Shown here: positions 54,701 through 62,385 of the stretch, in pieces | Layout: the number at the start of each line of letters is the position of its first letter | Numbering within the stretch: the stretch's first letter is position 1 | NCBI RefSeq assembly: GCF_013415325.1 | Contig: NZ_JACBYE010000004.1 | Location: 62,001 to 126,000, forward strand | Source of the DNA: Sanguibacter inulinus | GTDB taxonomy: Bacteria; Actinomycetota; Actinomycetes; Actinomycetales; Cellulomonadaceae | Reading direction: 5' to 3' | Length of the DNA: 64,000 nucleotides | Position numbers and translations under genes: made by a program | The notes under the pieces: generated by a model | Told to the model about the DNA's origin: nothing | The model's input: the letters and a program-made list of their open reading frames with translations, nothing else | Databases searched by the model: none

Positions 54701-54934
54701 GGCCTCCCCGCCGTCCCCGACCCCGTCGTTGCCGCCTGGCGGCTCGAGGGTGTCACGGCGGACGGCACGGTCGTGCCGCTCGACGTGCGCGAGGAGACCT
54801 TCGACCTCGCCTGCCAGACGCGTCCGTTCCGCACGCGACCCGATGAGGGCGGGGGAGGGGCGGTCGTCGCCGTGCGCCTCACCGCGCTCTCCCAGGTCGA
54901 GCTGTCACAGATCGAGGTCTTCGGCCCGGTCTGA
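51782..54934 (+). CDS. GH92 alpha-1,2-mannosidase
   Basis: Exo-mannosidase trimming high-mannose glycans, calcium-dependent. 1050 residues from GTG 51782. An N-terminal ~180-residue beta domain is followed by the GH92 catalytic region: GNTAPVVSIPHGGVFGLPMT, FSATHGFWDTYRTAWPLL, the HEGMSWTLDNAINDAS segment and the signature GDEDNGEMSAWYLFAVLG (~805) that binds calcium and the substrate. A C-terminal ~150-residue beta-rich module, possibly carbohydrate-binding, follows. No signal peptide is seen, so it acts inside the cell or is exported by another route. The frame also offers GTG 51740, but that start would put the shared operator inside the gene. Confidence 0.9.
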   Translation: MKTPSPSLSRAVPTFAPAATEEPDPSRCLQVDMPPGGGEIELLDLPGERGVAIRPGDALVYDVLPVAGSGDRYAATAVALDLRLDDGTRLSTGTPAPRDQHGTPLDPAAQAADKRLWVDQWNRRTVDLAPWVGRRIDAVLAVVGATSEATTVFVGGVRVRQAPQRPDDLLGWVDTRRGTHSSDTFSRGNTAPVVSIPHGGVFGLPMTDASAGNWPYRHQMAAPTIQAFATSHIPSPWIGDRGVFQLMPSASATPPTDRDARALRFERDDEHAGPDRYEVELDGVSVVLTAARHAIGLRARSHGDSLSLVVDHLGEAADARWVVEGGVLRLDVLLRDGGDRPDHHVHAVIPDVVSHTLTHADGELRGSVTLAQTEADVIIGVSTIDADQARVNATTAGTVDDMLREAAAAWRRALSAVEVHDPDQVSPDALRSLAGSLGRVLTYPNAYDEPGPEGPRYRSPVDGELRPGSFSATHGFWDTYRTAWPLLGLLAPDRAGALADGFVQHFTDAGWVARWSAPGPVDCMTGTTSDTVFAGLAAQGVPFRLDEAYRSALHHATVPASDARVGRKGLRPGIFRGYVDTRVHEGMSWTLDNAINDASAARLALALLDQPDAQPGPSALSTTAVSTKIADADASAQIDRLTAEADYLARRALGYRSVFHRGLGFFLGRDEDGRWRVAEADFDPAEWGHDYTETNAWGTAFTAPHDGAGLAELHGGEVALGAALDAFFATPETADPALVGSYGFVIHEMSEARDVRMGMLGLSNQPAHHIPLTYCFAGRHDEAHRVVVEARDRLFVGSEIGQGYPGDEDNGEMSAWYLFAVLGLYPLVPGTGEMVLTPPLLPRVTLHPQGRDHPLEITAENAGAPYVREVRVDGQVWERVAVPADVLSSARHIAFVLSDEPTGWARDSRPTSISTELGLREPLRDLLVVEAGGVTDDRGDTVVALAAGEQVELALTEPAVVSLYTVTLAGEPAGLPAVPDPVVAAWRLEGVTADGTVVPLDVREETFDLACQTRPFRTRPDEGGGGAVVAVRLTALSQVELSQIEVFGPV

Positions 54935-55021
54935 GAGGCGGGCCCGGGCCCGGGTTCGCGGACGTGTCGCCTGCATATCGAGAATCACAGACGTCCTGGC
55001 AACACGCCTCACGATGGACTC

Positions 55022-56182
55022 GTGGGCATGAGCACATCTCTCACGCCACCTCTCCCTCAACCCCTCGACGTCTCGAAGAGACCTCGCATCGCCTCGCTCG
55101 ACGTCATCCGTGGACTTGCCATCCTGGGCACGCTGGCCAGCAACATCTGGTTGTTCCAGGCCTTCTTCGGCGAGCGTGTCATCGACGTCCGGTGGGCCGA
55201 GCTGCTCTCGTGGACGTCGGAGGGCAAGTTCCTCGGGCTGCTCACGATCATGTTCGGGATCGGTCTCGAGATCCAGCGGCAGGCGGCGTCGAGGCGTGGC
55301 CTCCGGTGGCCGGGCACCTATCTCGTCCGTGCCGGCCTGCTCTTCCTCGACGGAGTGCTGAACTACATCTTCGTCGTGCAGTTCGACGTCCTGCGCGTCT
55401 ACGCGATCCTCGGGTTCGTCGTGGCCTTCGTCCTGCTGATGCCCGAGAAGCGCCAGTGGATCTTCATCGGCGTCGCACTCACGACACACGTCTCGCTCGT
55501 CCTCCTTCCCCTGGTCGTGACCGACTACCAGGGCACCCCAGGCATCGTCCTCCCGGGTGAGTTCTGGGTGACGGAGGGGAGGCCGCCCTATACGTACGAG
55601 ATCCACAACAACGCTCTGACGGTGCTGAGCGACCTGACGACCGGCAGCGACACCGGCTCCATCTTCACCCTGGGTCTCGTGTGCTTCACGCTGGGCGCCA
55701 TGGTGTACCGCCACGGGATCCTCGACGCCCGAGGAGCACGGTTGCGTCGCTGGGTCATGGTCGTGGGCTTCGGGGTCGGGATCCCGCTGGACCTGGCCTT
55801 CTTCCTCTCCCAGGAGTCGTACGGCTTCGGCCGGTTCCTGGCTGCGCCGTTCACCGCCTTCGGGATCCTCGCGCTCATGGCCGCGTTCTACCAGCGGCGC
55901 CCGATCGGTGTGGCCGGGCGACACCTGTCTCTCGTGGGCCGGATGGCACTGAGCTGCTACGTGCTCCAGAACGTCCTCGGCCGGGTGGCCCAGCGCTGGA
56001 TCGGCAGCTCTCCTCTCTCACCGATGCTCGACCCCTTGATCGGCACCATCCTGATGTTCCTCGTCATCGGCGCTCTGGTGATCCTCTTCGCCAAGGTCTG
56101 GCTGCGGTTCTTCCCCAGGGGACCGCTCGAGTACGTCTGGGACGTCAGCTTCCGGTTCCTCACGCGCCGTCGACTCCGCTGA
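55022..56182 (+). CDS. DUF418-family membrane protein
   Basis: 386 residues with about ten hydrophobic segments. The N-terminal RIASLDVIRGLAILGTLASNIWLF is the family's conserved heparan-alpha-glucosaminide N-acetyltransferase-like start; the C-terminal region carries the DUF418 signature SYVLQN form (SCYVLQNVLGRVAQRWIG) and FFPRGPLEYVWD. Function unknown, possibly transfer of an acyl group across the membrane. GTG 55022 or ATG 55028 may be the start; no good ribosome site is seen for either. It is not clearly linked to the glycan genes upstream. Confidence 0.8.
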   Translation: MGMSTSLTPPLPQPLDVSKRPRIASLDVIRGLAILGTLASNIWLFQAFFGERVIDVRWAELLSWTSEGKFLGLLTIMFGIGLEIQRQAASRRGLRWPGTYLVRAGLLFLDGVLNYIFVVQFDVLRVYAILGFVVAFVLLMPEKRQWIFIGVALTTHVSLVLLPLVVTDYQGTPGIVLPGEFWVTEGRPPYTYEIHNNALTVLSDLTTGSDTGSIFTLGLVCFTLGAMVYRHGILDARGARLRRWVMVVGFGVGIPLDLAFFLSQESYGFGRFLAAPFTAFGILALMAAFYQRRPIGVAGRHLSLVGRMALSCYVLQNVLGRVAQRWIGSSPLSPMLDPLIGTILMFLVIGALVILFAKVWLRFFPRGPLEYVWDVSFRFLTRRRLR

Positions 56183-56290
56183 CCCGTGCCCGTGCCCGTC
56201 CTCGTCGTCGGAGCCACAGACGGCATCTCCGCGCTGGGCGTATCTCGTCGTCGGAAGACACCGCTGGCGCTGAGAGTGGAGAGCGCGTCT

Positions 56291-56318
56291 CAGTTATTCA
56301 ACCGTGGTTTACTAACTG
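56291..56318. promoter_or_regulatory. 28-bp imperfect palindrome immediately before the TetR gene
   Basis: CAGTTA at 56291-56296 mirrors TAACTG at 56313-56318, with AACC...GGTT at the centre (56299-56308). It ends 1 nt before the ATG, so the regulator would block its own synthesis. Confidence 0.7.
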
Positions 56319-56319
56319 C

Positions 56320-56874
56320 ATGAGTCGCCCTCCCCGATCGACGGACGCCGAGCTGCTGGACCGCATCGACACCGCCCTGTCCCAGCGCACCTCGACCGAG
56401 CCCTGGGGTCTCGGCGACGTCGCGCCGGCCGCGGGGATCAGCGCCGCGGGCCTCATCAAGCGGTTCGGGTCCAAGGAGCGCCTGCTGCACGCCCTCACGC
56501 GACGCTGGATCGACACCGTGCCGTCCGCCCCGGTCGACCCCGAGCACGCACTCGACGAGCTCCGGGCGTACGGCCGGGCGAACTTCGCGACCGCGTCGTC
56601 GTCAGCTGCGATCACCGGGCTCGGAGAGCTCATGCGCGACCTGTGGTCACCCGAGGCGGTGGCGCTGCTCCGTGAAGGCTGGGACAAGCAGGCGCGATAC
56701 ATCGAGAGCCTCCTCGCGCAGCTCTCCCTCCGCGCTGACCTCGATCACCGTGCAGCCGCCCTCACCGTGCTCGACGCCCTCCACGGGAGTCTCTACAGGC
56801 AAGCGGTCTCGCTCGACCCGACCTCACCCGAAGAGACCATCGACAACCTCCTCAAGGAATGGACACGACCATGA
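56320..56874 (+). CDS. TetR-family transcriptional regulator
   Basis: 184 residues. The DNA-binding region is diverged but recognisable (LGDVAPAAGISAAGLIKRFGSKERLLHAL as parts: LGDVAPAAGIS, AAGLIKRFGSKERLL). The C-terminal part (RRWIDTVPSAPVDPEHALDELRAYGRA, partly shown) is a helical ligand domain. The 28-bp palindrome lies directly ahead of it. The stop overlaps the ATG of the DHFR-fold gene (ATGA), so the two are co-translated and the regulator probably controls this pair. Confidence 0.85.
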   Translation: MSRPPRSTDAELLDRIDTALSQRTSTEPWGLGDVAPAAGISAAGLIKRFGSKERLLHALTRRWIDTVPSAPVDPEHALDELRAYGRANFATASSSAAITGLGELMRDLWSPEAVALLREGWDKQARYIESLLAQLSLRADLDHRAAALTVLDALHGSLYRQAVSLDPTSPEETIDNLLKEWTRP

Positions 56875-57425
56875 ACCGCACCTGGCGCGGATGCGTCTTC
56901 ATCGGGACGAGCCTCGACGGTTACATCGCCAAGCCCGACGGCGACCTCTCCTGGCTCACCGCCCCCGAGCCGCGAGAGCACGCAGCCGACGAGGGTGATC
57001 ACCCTGCTCTCGTCTGGGAGACGTTCTTCCCGACCGTCGACACCCTCGTCATGGGACGGACGACGTACGACACGGTGTCAGGATTCGAGGAGTGGCCCTT
57101 CGAGGGCAAGACCGTCATCGTGCTCAGCACGACACTCGACGCCAGCGGCCGCGCCCAGGTGGTGCGCTCCGTCGACGAGGCGAGCGACCTCCTCGCCCGC
57201 GTCGGAGCCGAGCGCGTCTACGTCGACGGGGGCCGGACCATCCAGTCGTTCCTCTCAGCAGGTCTTGTCGACGAGATCACCGTGTCCATCGCCCCGGTCC
57301 TCCTCGGCCGCGGCAGCCGCCTCTTCGGAGACCTCGACCACGACGTGCTGCTGACGCTCCGGGGCCATCACGCGACCGCTGGCGACGGGCTCGTGCGGGC
57401 GACCTACGACGTCGCGCGGCGCTGA
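56871..57425 (+). CDS. Dihydrofolate reductase-fold protein (RibD C-terminal type)
   Basis: 184-residue DHFR-like oxidoreductase: FIGTSLDGYIAKPDGDLSWLT at the N-terminus, VMGRTTYDTVSGFEEWPF, VIVLSTTLDASGR, then VYVDGGRTIQSFLSAGLVDEITVSIAPVLLGRG (partly shown). Physiological substrate unknown. Second such protein in the window besides 48268-48852. The two share the fold but not close sequence. Coupled to the upstream TetR gene, suggesting inducible expression. Confidence 0.88.
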   Translation: MNRTWRGCVFIGTSLDGYIAKPDGDLSWLTAPEPREHAADEGDHPALVWETFFPTVDTLVMGRTTYDTVSGFEEWPFEGKTVIVLSTTLDASGRAQVVRSVDEASDLLARVGAERVYVDGGRTIQSFLSAGLVDEITVSIAPVLLGRGSRLFGDLDHDVLLTLRGHHATAGDGLVRATYDVARR

Positions 57426-57735
57426 ACCGATCGAGGTTCGAGGCACGGTTGAGCTGTGGTCAGGGGATTCGAGTGCCCGAGACCCCGGGGTCGATGTAGA
57501 CATCGTCACGCTGGAGGCCGCCGACGAGCGGGTCTTCGGTCGAGCGGTCGGTCGACTGGCTTCTCGTCGAGGCCCGCGCGTCGCCGATCGACGTACCCAG
57601 GGCAATCTCCAACGTGTCTTGCGACGTACGGCTGAGATTCAGGGTGTTGCGCTCACCGCCTGAACTCGCCGCGGCCGCCACGCCCGCGGTCGCGGATGTG
57701 GAACGCACACCGCCCATCTTCCCGTCGGACGTTCC
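57426..57735. other. Intergenic region holding a recombinase relic
   Basis: 310 bp without an intact gene. The minus strand of 57460-57600 encodes a decayed serine-recombinase N-terminus (listed separately). The remainder to 57735 is Ala/Gly/Ser-rich when translated and shows no regulatory structure. Confidence 0.5.
57460..57600 (-). pseudogene. Remnant of a serine recombinase/resolvase N-terminal domain
   Basis: Minus-strand translation gives IGDARASTRSQSTDRS and LQRDDVYIDPGVSGTRIP then stop. It resembles the resolvase start IGYARVSTxxQxTDRQ...R.DxxYxDHGVSGT: the catalytic Ser position (RASTRSQ) is still readable, but no downstream catalytic or DNA-binding domain exists. Likely debris of a Tn3-like or phage-related element. 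Confidence 0.55.
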
Positions 57736-58164
57736 TCACTCCTCAGCTCGAACGTCGCTGTCGATCCTCACCGGGGTGAAGAAGTTGATCAGGTTGCCGT
57801 CCGGGTCGCGGAACAGCAGCGACCGGTTGCCCCAGGGCATGGTCGTCGGCTCGTTGACGAACTCCTCGACGACGTCCCGCAGGGTGAGGTAGAGCGCGTC
57901 GACGTCGTCGACCAGGAAGTCCAGCATGACTGAGGAGTTGGCGCGAGCACGTGCCACGCCGTCACCCAGGAGCGGGACCGTCTGCGAGCTGGCGACCGCG
58001 AGCACACCCGATGACGTGCGGATCTCGGCGAAGAGCGGGTGCAGGCGGTGTGCGGGCGTGTCCGTTACACGTTCGTAGAAGGTGACCAGGGGTTCGAGGT
58101 CGTCAGTGATGATGCGGGTCGCTGCAAGTCGCACGATGTCTCCAGTGAGGTTGGTCGACGGCAC
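57736..58164 (-). CDS. VOC-superfamily (glyoxalase-like) protein
   Basis: 142 residues with the beta-alpha-beta-beta-beta glyoxalase/bleomycin-resistance fold. Recognisable elements are LEPLVTFYERVTDTPAHRL, VMLDFLVDDVDALY and the C-terminal LFRDPDGNLINFF. Metal ligands cannot be assigned with confidence. Divergent from the WYL regulator, with an inverted repeat (58197-58223) between them, so the regulator probably controls this gene. Confidence 0.82.
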   Translation of the reverse strand: MPSTNLTGDIVRLAATRIITDDLEPLVTFYERVTDTPAHRLHPLFAEIRTSSGVLAVASSQTVPLLGDGVARARANSSVMLDFLVDDVDALYLTLRDVVEEFVNEPTTMPWGNRSLLFRDPDGNLINFFTPVRIDSDVRAEE

Positions 58165-58196
58165 CGCGGATCAGCGCCGTCGTCCACGCTAGGCGT

Positions 58197-58223
58197 GATA
58201 CCGGACGTGATCCGCCCGGTATC
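58197..58223. promoter_or_regulatory. Inverted repeat in the VOC / WYL divergent promoter
   Basis: GATACCGG (58197-58204) and CCGGTATC (58216-58223) are exact reverse complements 11 nt apart, between the two divergent starts. Likely operator for the WYL regulator. Confidence 0.7.
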
Positions 58224-58241
58224 AACGGGCATGATGAGTCC

Positions 58242-59216
58242 ATGTCCGATGTGGTCTCGCGCGCCCTGCAGCTGCTCGACCTCCTGCAGTCAGGGGGAAC
58301 GCGAACGGTGGTCGAGCTGTCGTCCCGCCTCGGCGTCGACGAGCGGACCGTACGCCGTGACATCGAGCACCTGCGCGCACTCGACGTTCCGATCGAGGGA
58401 GTGCGGGGGCGGTACGGCGGGTACCGCATGGGGTCGGGGTACCGTATGCCGCCCCTGGTGCTCACCGACGACGAGGCGGTGGCCCTGCTCCTGGGCCTGC
58501 TTCGTGCGGCAGGCGACCCGGCGACGGGGATGACGTCCGCGGCGGCCACAGCACGGGCGAAGATCCGTAGGGCGCTTCCCGACGCGACGGCGCGGCGGTT
58601 TGACGCGTTAGCCCGCGCGGTCACCTTCGTGGGCGCGACGCCAGGAACGCGTTCAGCGGACGTGGAGTCGTCTCTGCTCCTCACCGTGGCCGATGCCGTT
58701 CGGAGGCATCGTTCCTTGTCCTTGCGCTATCGGTCAGCGGCCGATCGGCTGTCCCAGCGGGAAGTCCATCCCTATGACCTCGTCGCCTACGCGGGCAGGT
58801 GGTACCTCTTGGCGCTCGACGTGGGCAAGGCTGAGGAACGGACGTTCAGGCTCGACCGCATGGTGTCCGCACGGACCCTGCCTGGGTCCTTCCCTGATCC
58901 GCCGGCTCGGGACGCCGAGGCTCTCCTCGTGGACGCGCTCCAGCGCGCACACCATACGTGGCACGTCGTCCTGCGTATCCAAGCCACTGCGAGCCACATC
59001 CGCACTCTCATGCCGGCGAGCATCGCTCAGCTGGAACCGGACCCCACCGGTGCGCCCGGGCCGTGGCACGTCGCAACGATCCACGCTTCGCACCTGGACT
59101 GGATTCCTGGTGTCATCCTCGCCCTGAACTGCCCGGTGGTGATCCACGAGCCACCGGAGCTGGCGACGCTCACCAGAGGTGCAGCTGCACGGCTCCACGC
59201 CGCCTCCCTCGAGTGA
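58242..59216 (+). CDS. HTH/WYL-domain transcriptional regulator
   Basis: 324 residues. N-terminal winged helix (LQLLDLLQSGGTRTVVELSSRLGVDERTVRRDIEHLRAL shown in parts: VVELSSRLGVDERTVRRDIE) near 15-55, and the WYL sensory domain with REVHPYDLVAYAGRWYLLALD (~170), where the WYL-type motif reads RWYLLA. Such regulators respond to nucleic acids or small ligands and often repress neighbours. CATGAT (58230-58235) ends 6 nt before the ATG. The divergent VOC gene and the inverted repeat between them are the likely target. Confidence 0.88.
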   Translation: MSDVVSRALQLLDLLQSGGTRTVVELSSRLGVDERTVRRDIEHLRALDVPIEGVRGRYGGYRMGSGYRMPPLVLTDDEAVALLLGLLRAAGDPATGMTSAAATARAKIRRALPDATARRFDALARAVTFVGATPGTRSADVESSLLLTVADAVRRHRSLSLRYRSAADRLSQREVHPYDLVAYAGRWYLLALDVGKAEERTFRLDRMVSARTLPGSFPDPPARDAEALLVDALQRAHHTWHVVLRIQATASHIRTLMPASIAQLEPDPTGAPGPWHVATIHASHLDWIPGVILALNCPVVIHEPPELATLTRGAAARLHAASLE

Positions 59217-59324
59217 ACGAGCGCGCCGTGCGGAATCGGCTCTCACGTCCGTGGCGCGGTATCGACCGGTGGTACGACGATCTACATGTGCAAGACCTTC
59301 AAGATCACCAAGTAGAGGCGAGCG

Positions 59325-59558
59325 ATGGACAACCTAGAGCACGGCAAGGGCGTCGTCGTCTCCTGGGACGCCGAGGGCGGCTTCGGTCATCTCCAGATCG
59401 ACGACGGTCCTGCAGTCTGGGGCTTCTATTCGAACATCGAGATGGACGGCTACCGGACGCTGGAAGCAGGCCAGAGGGTCGAAGCGACCTACGAAGCCGT
59501 GGAGGACCAGGATGGCTTCAAGTGGCGGACTGTGCACATCAAGCCCGTCAGTTCCTGA
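59325..59558 (+). CDS. Small cold-shock-domain-like protein
   Basis: 77 residues. The sequence KGVVVSWDAEGGFGHLQIDDG follows the layout of a cold-shock domain (KGxVKWFNxxKGFGFI), but RNP1 is altered: only the GGFGHLQI stretch resembles KGFGFI, and a second segment FYSNIEMDGYRTLEAGQRVEATYEAVEDQDG (partly shown) replaces the VFVHFS region. Single-stranded nucleic acid binding is plausible but unproven. A GAGGCGAG ribosome site precedes the ATG. Confidence 0.6.
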   Translation: MDNLEHGKGVVVSWDAEGGFGHLQIDDGPAVWGFYSNIEMDGYRTLEAGQRVEATYEAVEDQDGFKWRTVHIKPVSS

Positions 59559-59821
59559 CCGTGGTCGTTGTTTCTGCTGAGCTGGTCTGACCTCATGAGG
59601 TGTCGTACCAGACCGGTGCTTGCTCTTCAGGGGACGCGCCGGGCCTCTCGGCAGGGGCGGTCCGCCCTTCCGGCACGCGCACCTGCTCACCATGGGCGGC
59701 CACAGGCGCACCTCGCAACGCAGAGGTTGCGAGTTCGCCATCGCGGGGGTGCACGGAGGTCTCTGCCGGCTGGACGGGCCCGACGAGGTCCAGGACGTCG
59801 GAGCCGCCCTAGGATCGTCGG

Positions 59822-60328
59822 ATGGACGCGCTCTCCAGAGTCACCGACGCTCAGATCGACACCATCTGCGAAGCCTTCGTCTCGGTGTCGTGGCCGCTCG
59901 GTCGGGACGACTTCAAGGCACTCGCGGAGCGCCTCGGATGGCAGCTGAAGCTGGAGACGTCGAGCGGAGTCCACCACCGTTCTGGGTATTCCGTGAACCT
60001 GCCGACCGTCCGTTCCCTCGTCGCAGATGATGCGCTAGCCCAGGTCACGATCGCGGTCTCCGACAAGAGCGACGACTCGAGGGGGCTGCGGAGCGCCGCA
60101 GATGGGCTGCAGTCAGCGCTGAGCGAGCGATTGGGTCAGCCCTCCGGATCCCAGCACGGAGACCACTACTGGGAGCTGGACAACGGCGGCAGGATCTGGC
60201 TCAGGACGGTGCCCAAGAAGGTGCTGCTCGTCGTGCAGGGGCAGCGATTCGCCGACGTGGAGCGGGGCGAGGAGCGTCTGGGTATCGGCCCGGACCTCAC
60301 GCTGGGTGCCGGTGGCGGCACCGACTGA
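59822..60328 (+). CDS. Hypothetical protein, possibly DUF6301 family
   Basis: 168 residues. The N-terminal pattern (VTDAQIDTICEAFVSVSWPLGRDDFKALAERLGWQL shown in parts: SWPLGRDDFKALAERLGW) and the later LDNGGRIWLRTVPKKVLLVV recall actinobacterial DUF6301 proteins, from memory only. No catalytic motif, signal or membrane segment. TAGGAT (59810-59815) ends 6 nt before the ATG, so the start is well supported. Confidence 0.6.
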   Translation: MDALSRVTDAQIDTICEAFVSVSWPLGRDDFKALAERLGWQLKLETSSGVHHRSGYSVNLPTVRSLVADDALAQVTIAVSDKSDDSRGLRSAADGLQSALSERLGQPSGSQHGDHYWELDNGGRIWLRTVPKKVLLVVQGQRFADVERGEERLGIGPDLTLGAGGGTD

Positions 60329-60337
60329 CGCCGTCGG

Positions 60338-61279
60338 TCAGCCGGTCGTCAGGGTGTCGAGCAAGGCCTGGGCGGTCAGGACGTTCCCGAACAAGACGTC
60401 CTTCGACGGGATCTGCGAGTAGGTCGCGTCCGGGGCCATGACGCGCAGCAGGTCTTCGACCTGCTGCGCGGAAGCCTCGGCGCCGGCGTCGACGAGGATG
60501 ACGATGTCGTCGGCGACGAGCAGGTCGAGCCGCTCCAGGCTCACGTCGACCGCCTGCGTACCGTCCTCGCCGAGGTCCTGGACCGCCGGCGCCTGGCGGC
60601 CGAGGTCGAGCGCGACCGACCACGGGAAGGATCCTTCCTGCGTCATGTACCGGACCCCGTCGGTCCGTACCCGGACGATCGACAGCGTGCCCGCGTCCTG
60701 GGGCGCGGTCGCTGCGGCCTCGGCGGCTCGTTCGTCGTACGCGGCGACGAGGTCGGCTGCAGCGTCCTCCCTGCCGAGGAACCCGCCGATCTGGGTGAGC
60801 GTGTCCTTCCATCCGGAGGGCGTGTACTCGACGGCGACGGTCGGGGCGATCTGGGAGACCTGCTCGTAGAGATCCTCGGCACCTTCGCTCTGCATGACGA
60901 TGAGGTCGGGTTCGGCGGCAGCCAGCGCCTCGAGGTTGATGCCTCCGTCGGAGGTCCCGATGTCGGCGGGCTCTCCGTCGAGCTCCTCACGCACCAGGGG
61001 CGCGTAGTCGCCAGTCAGTGGCGGGACGACGGCAGCGACAGGGTCGATGCCGAGTGCGACGACAGCCTCGAGCGTGCGGTCGCCGTCGAGGACCGCGACG
61101 CGGTCTGTGATACCCACGTCGGTCGCACCGAAGGCGTGCGTGATGGTCGTGGTCGCGGCAGTCGCAGACGACTCAGGAGGCGAGTCGGTCTCGGTGCTGC
61201 ACGCGGCGACGAGGCCGACAGTCAGAGCTGTGAGAAGAGCGAGTGCTGGGCGTGGGCGTGGGATCGCCGTGAGGTCCAT
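60338..61279 (-). CDS. Iron-siderophore ABC transporter substrate-binding lipoprotein
   Basis: 313-residue FecB/FhuD-type binding protein. The signal ends in the lipobox LVAAC (Cys ~27), followed by a Ser/Thr linker. The domain pattern DRVAVLDGDRTLEAVVALGIDPVAAV, NLEALAAAEPDLIVMQSEG and YEQVSQIAPTV is typical of helical-backbone siderophore binders. No permease or ATPase lies beside it. An iron-box-like site overlaps its promoter (61285-61303) and TAACCT lies 7 nt before the ATG, so expression should rise under iron starvation. Confidence 0.87.
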   Translation of the reverse strand: MDLTAIPRPRPALALLTALTVGLVAACSTETDSPPESSATAATTTITHAFGATDVGITDRVAVLDGDRTLEAVVALGIDPVAAVVPPLTGDYAPLVREELDGEPADIGTSDGGINLEALAAAEPDLIVMQSEGAEDLYEQVSQIAPTVAVEYTPSGWKDTLTQIGGFLGREDAAADLVAAYDERAAEAAATAPQDAGTLSIVRVRTDGVRYMTQEGSFPWSVALDLGRQAPAVQDLGEDGTQAVDVSLERLDLLVADDIVILVDAGAEASAQQVEDLLRVMAPDATYSQIPSKDVLFGNVLTAQALLDTLTTG

Positions 61280-61284
61280 GACCA

Positions 61285-61303
61285 GAAGGTTAGCCTGCCC
61301 TTA
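61285..61303. promoter_or_regulatory. DtxR/IdeR iron-box-like site
   Basis: Plus-strand 61285-61303 matches the consensus TTAGGTTAGSCTAACCTAA at 15 of 19 positions, with the core AGGTTAGCCT intact. The same bases include TAACCT (minus strand, 61287-61292), the -10 element 7 nt before the ATG. Confidence 0.6.
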
Positions 61304-61395
61304 CATCTGGTGGTGACGGCGGCCGAAGACATCTCTCATCCCTTGGGATGCGAGCCCGCTCGTCCGATCCTCGGCCGCCGACGGGTACAGCCTGC

Positions 61396-62385
61396 CTAGT
61401 CGAGCGCGGCGACCGGCGTCGGCGTCGCCAGCAGGCGTCGCGTCCAGTCGGCCAGCGCCGCTGTCGCGCTCTTCGAGACAGCCGCCTGCGGCACCATGCT
61501 GGTGAAGCCGTGGAAGGCGCCCGGCCAGACGTGCAGCTCCGCATTGACACCAGCAGCCCACATCGCGCTGGCGTAGGCGACAGTCTCGTCGCGGAAGACC
61601 TCGGCGCTGCCGCAGTCGATGTAGGTGCGCGGCAGTTCTGAGAGGTCTGTCGCGCGGGCGGGGGCGGCGTACACGGACACGTCGTCGGTCGCGCGGCGCT
61701 CTCCGAGGTAGGCGTCCCAGCCGAAGCGGGTCATCTGCCGGTCCGCGACCCCGACCCCGTCGATCTGCTGGGACGAGACTGTGGCGTCGCGGTCGTCGAG
61801 CATCGGTGACACCAGGATCTGGGCCATCAGCGCCGGGCCTCGACGGTCGCGCGCGAGGAGCGCGACGCCGGCGGCGAGCCCAGCGCCTGCGCTCTGCCCC
61901 GCGACGACGATGCGCTCGGGGTCGATACCGAGATCCTCGGCGTGCTCGGCCACCCACACGAGCCCGGCGTAGCAGTCCTCGACCGGGTAGGGGTCCGGGT
62001 GCTCGGGGGCGAGGCGGTAGTCGACGCTGACGAGCACGACGTCGTGCTCGAGGAGCCAGTCGTAGGAGTCCATGTTGGACAGGTAGTGGCCGAACATCAT
62101 CCCGCCTCCGTGGATGCCGTAGACGGCGGTCGTCGCACCGGTCCGGTCGGCGCGCTGGATGACGGCGAGCTGGATCGGGTCACCGAGGTGTCCGGGGACC
62201 GTCACGGTCTGTCGTGCGTAGCCGTGGGCCCGGAGGCGCTCGTCGAGGACCTCCTCGGTCACGTCGAGCTGGCGCATGTGCGGCAGCATCTCGGCGGTGA
62301 GCGTGAAGGGGCCACGTGCCTCGAGAGCGGTGAGGAAGGTGGCGAGCTCGGGGTCGAACGGGGGGCGGGCAATGGCGTCAGACAT
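61396..62385 (-). CDS. Alpha/beta hydrolase, HSL/esterase type
   Basis: 329-residue carboxylesterase of the hormone-sensitive lipase group. The oxyanion motif HGGGM is at ~98 (GIHGGGMMFG), the nucleophile elbow GQSAGAG near 165, the acid in DCGSAEVFRDE and the catalytic His in PGAFHGFTS. The nucleophile motif is GQSAG rather than the common GDSAG. ATG 62385 overlaps the stop of the MFS gene by 8 bp and has GGAG upstream. Co-translated with the exporter, so it may act on the same compound. Confidence 0.88.
   Translation of the reverse strand: MSDAIARPPFDPELATFLTALEARGPFTLTAEMLPHMRQLDVTEEVLDERLRAHGYARQTVTVPGHLGDPIQLAVIQRADRTGATTAVYGIHGGGMMFGHYLSNMDSYDWLLEHDVVLVSVDYRLAPEHPDPYPVEDCYAGLVWVAEHAEDLGIDPERIVVAGQSAGAGLAAGVALLARDRRGPALMAQILVSPMLDDRDATVSSQQIDGVGVADRQMTRFGWDAYLGERRATDDVSVYAAPARATDLSELPRTYIDCGSAEVFRDETVAYASAMWAAGVNAELHVWPGAFHGFTSMVPQAAVSKSATAALADWTRRLLATPTPVAALD

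Noticed and set aside
59286-59315. Nine-codon frame (MCKTFKITK) just before the cold-shock-like gene
   Set aside because: Too short to separate from chance; no clear ribosome site or repeated codons that would indicate attenuation.
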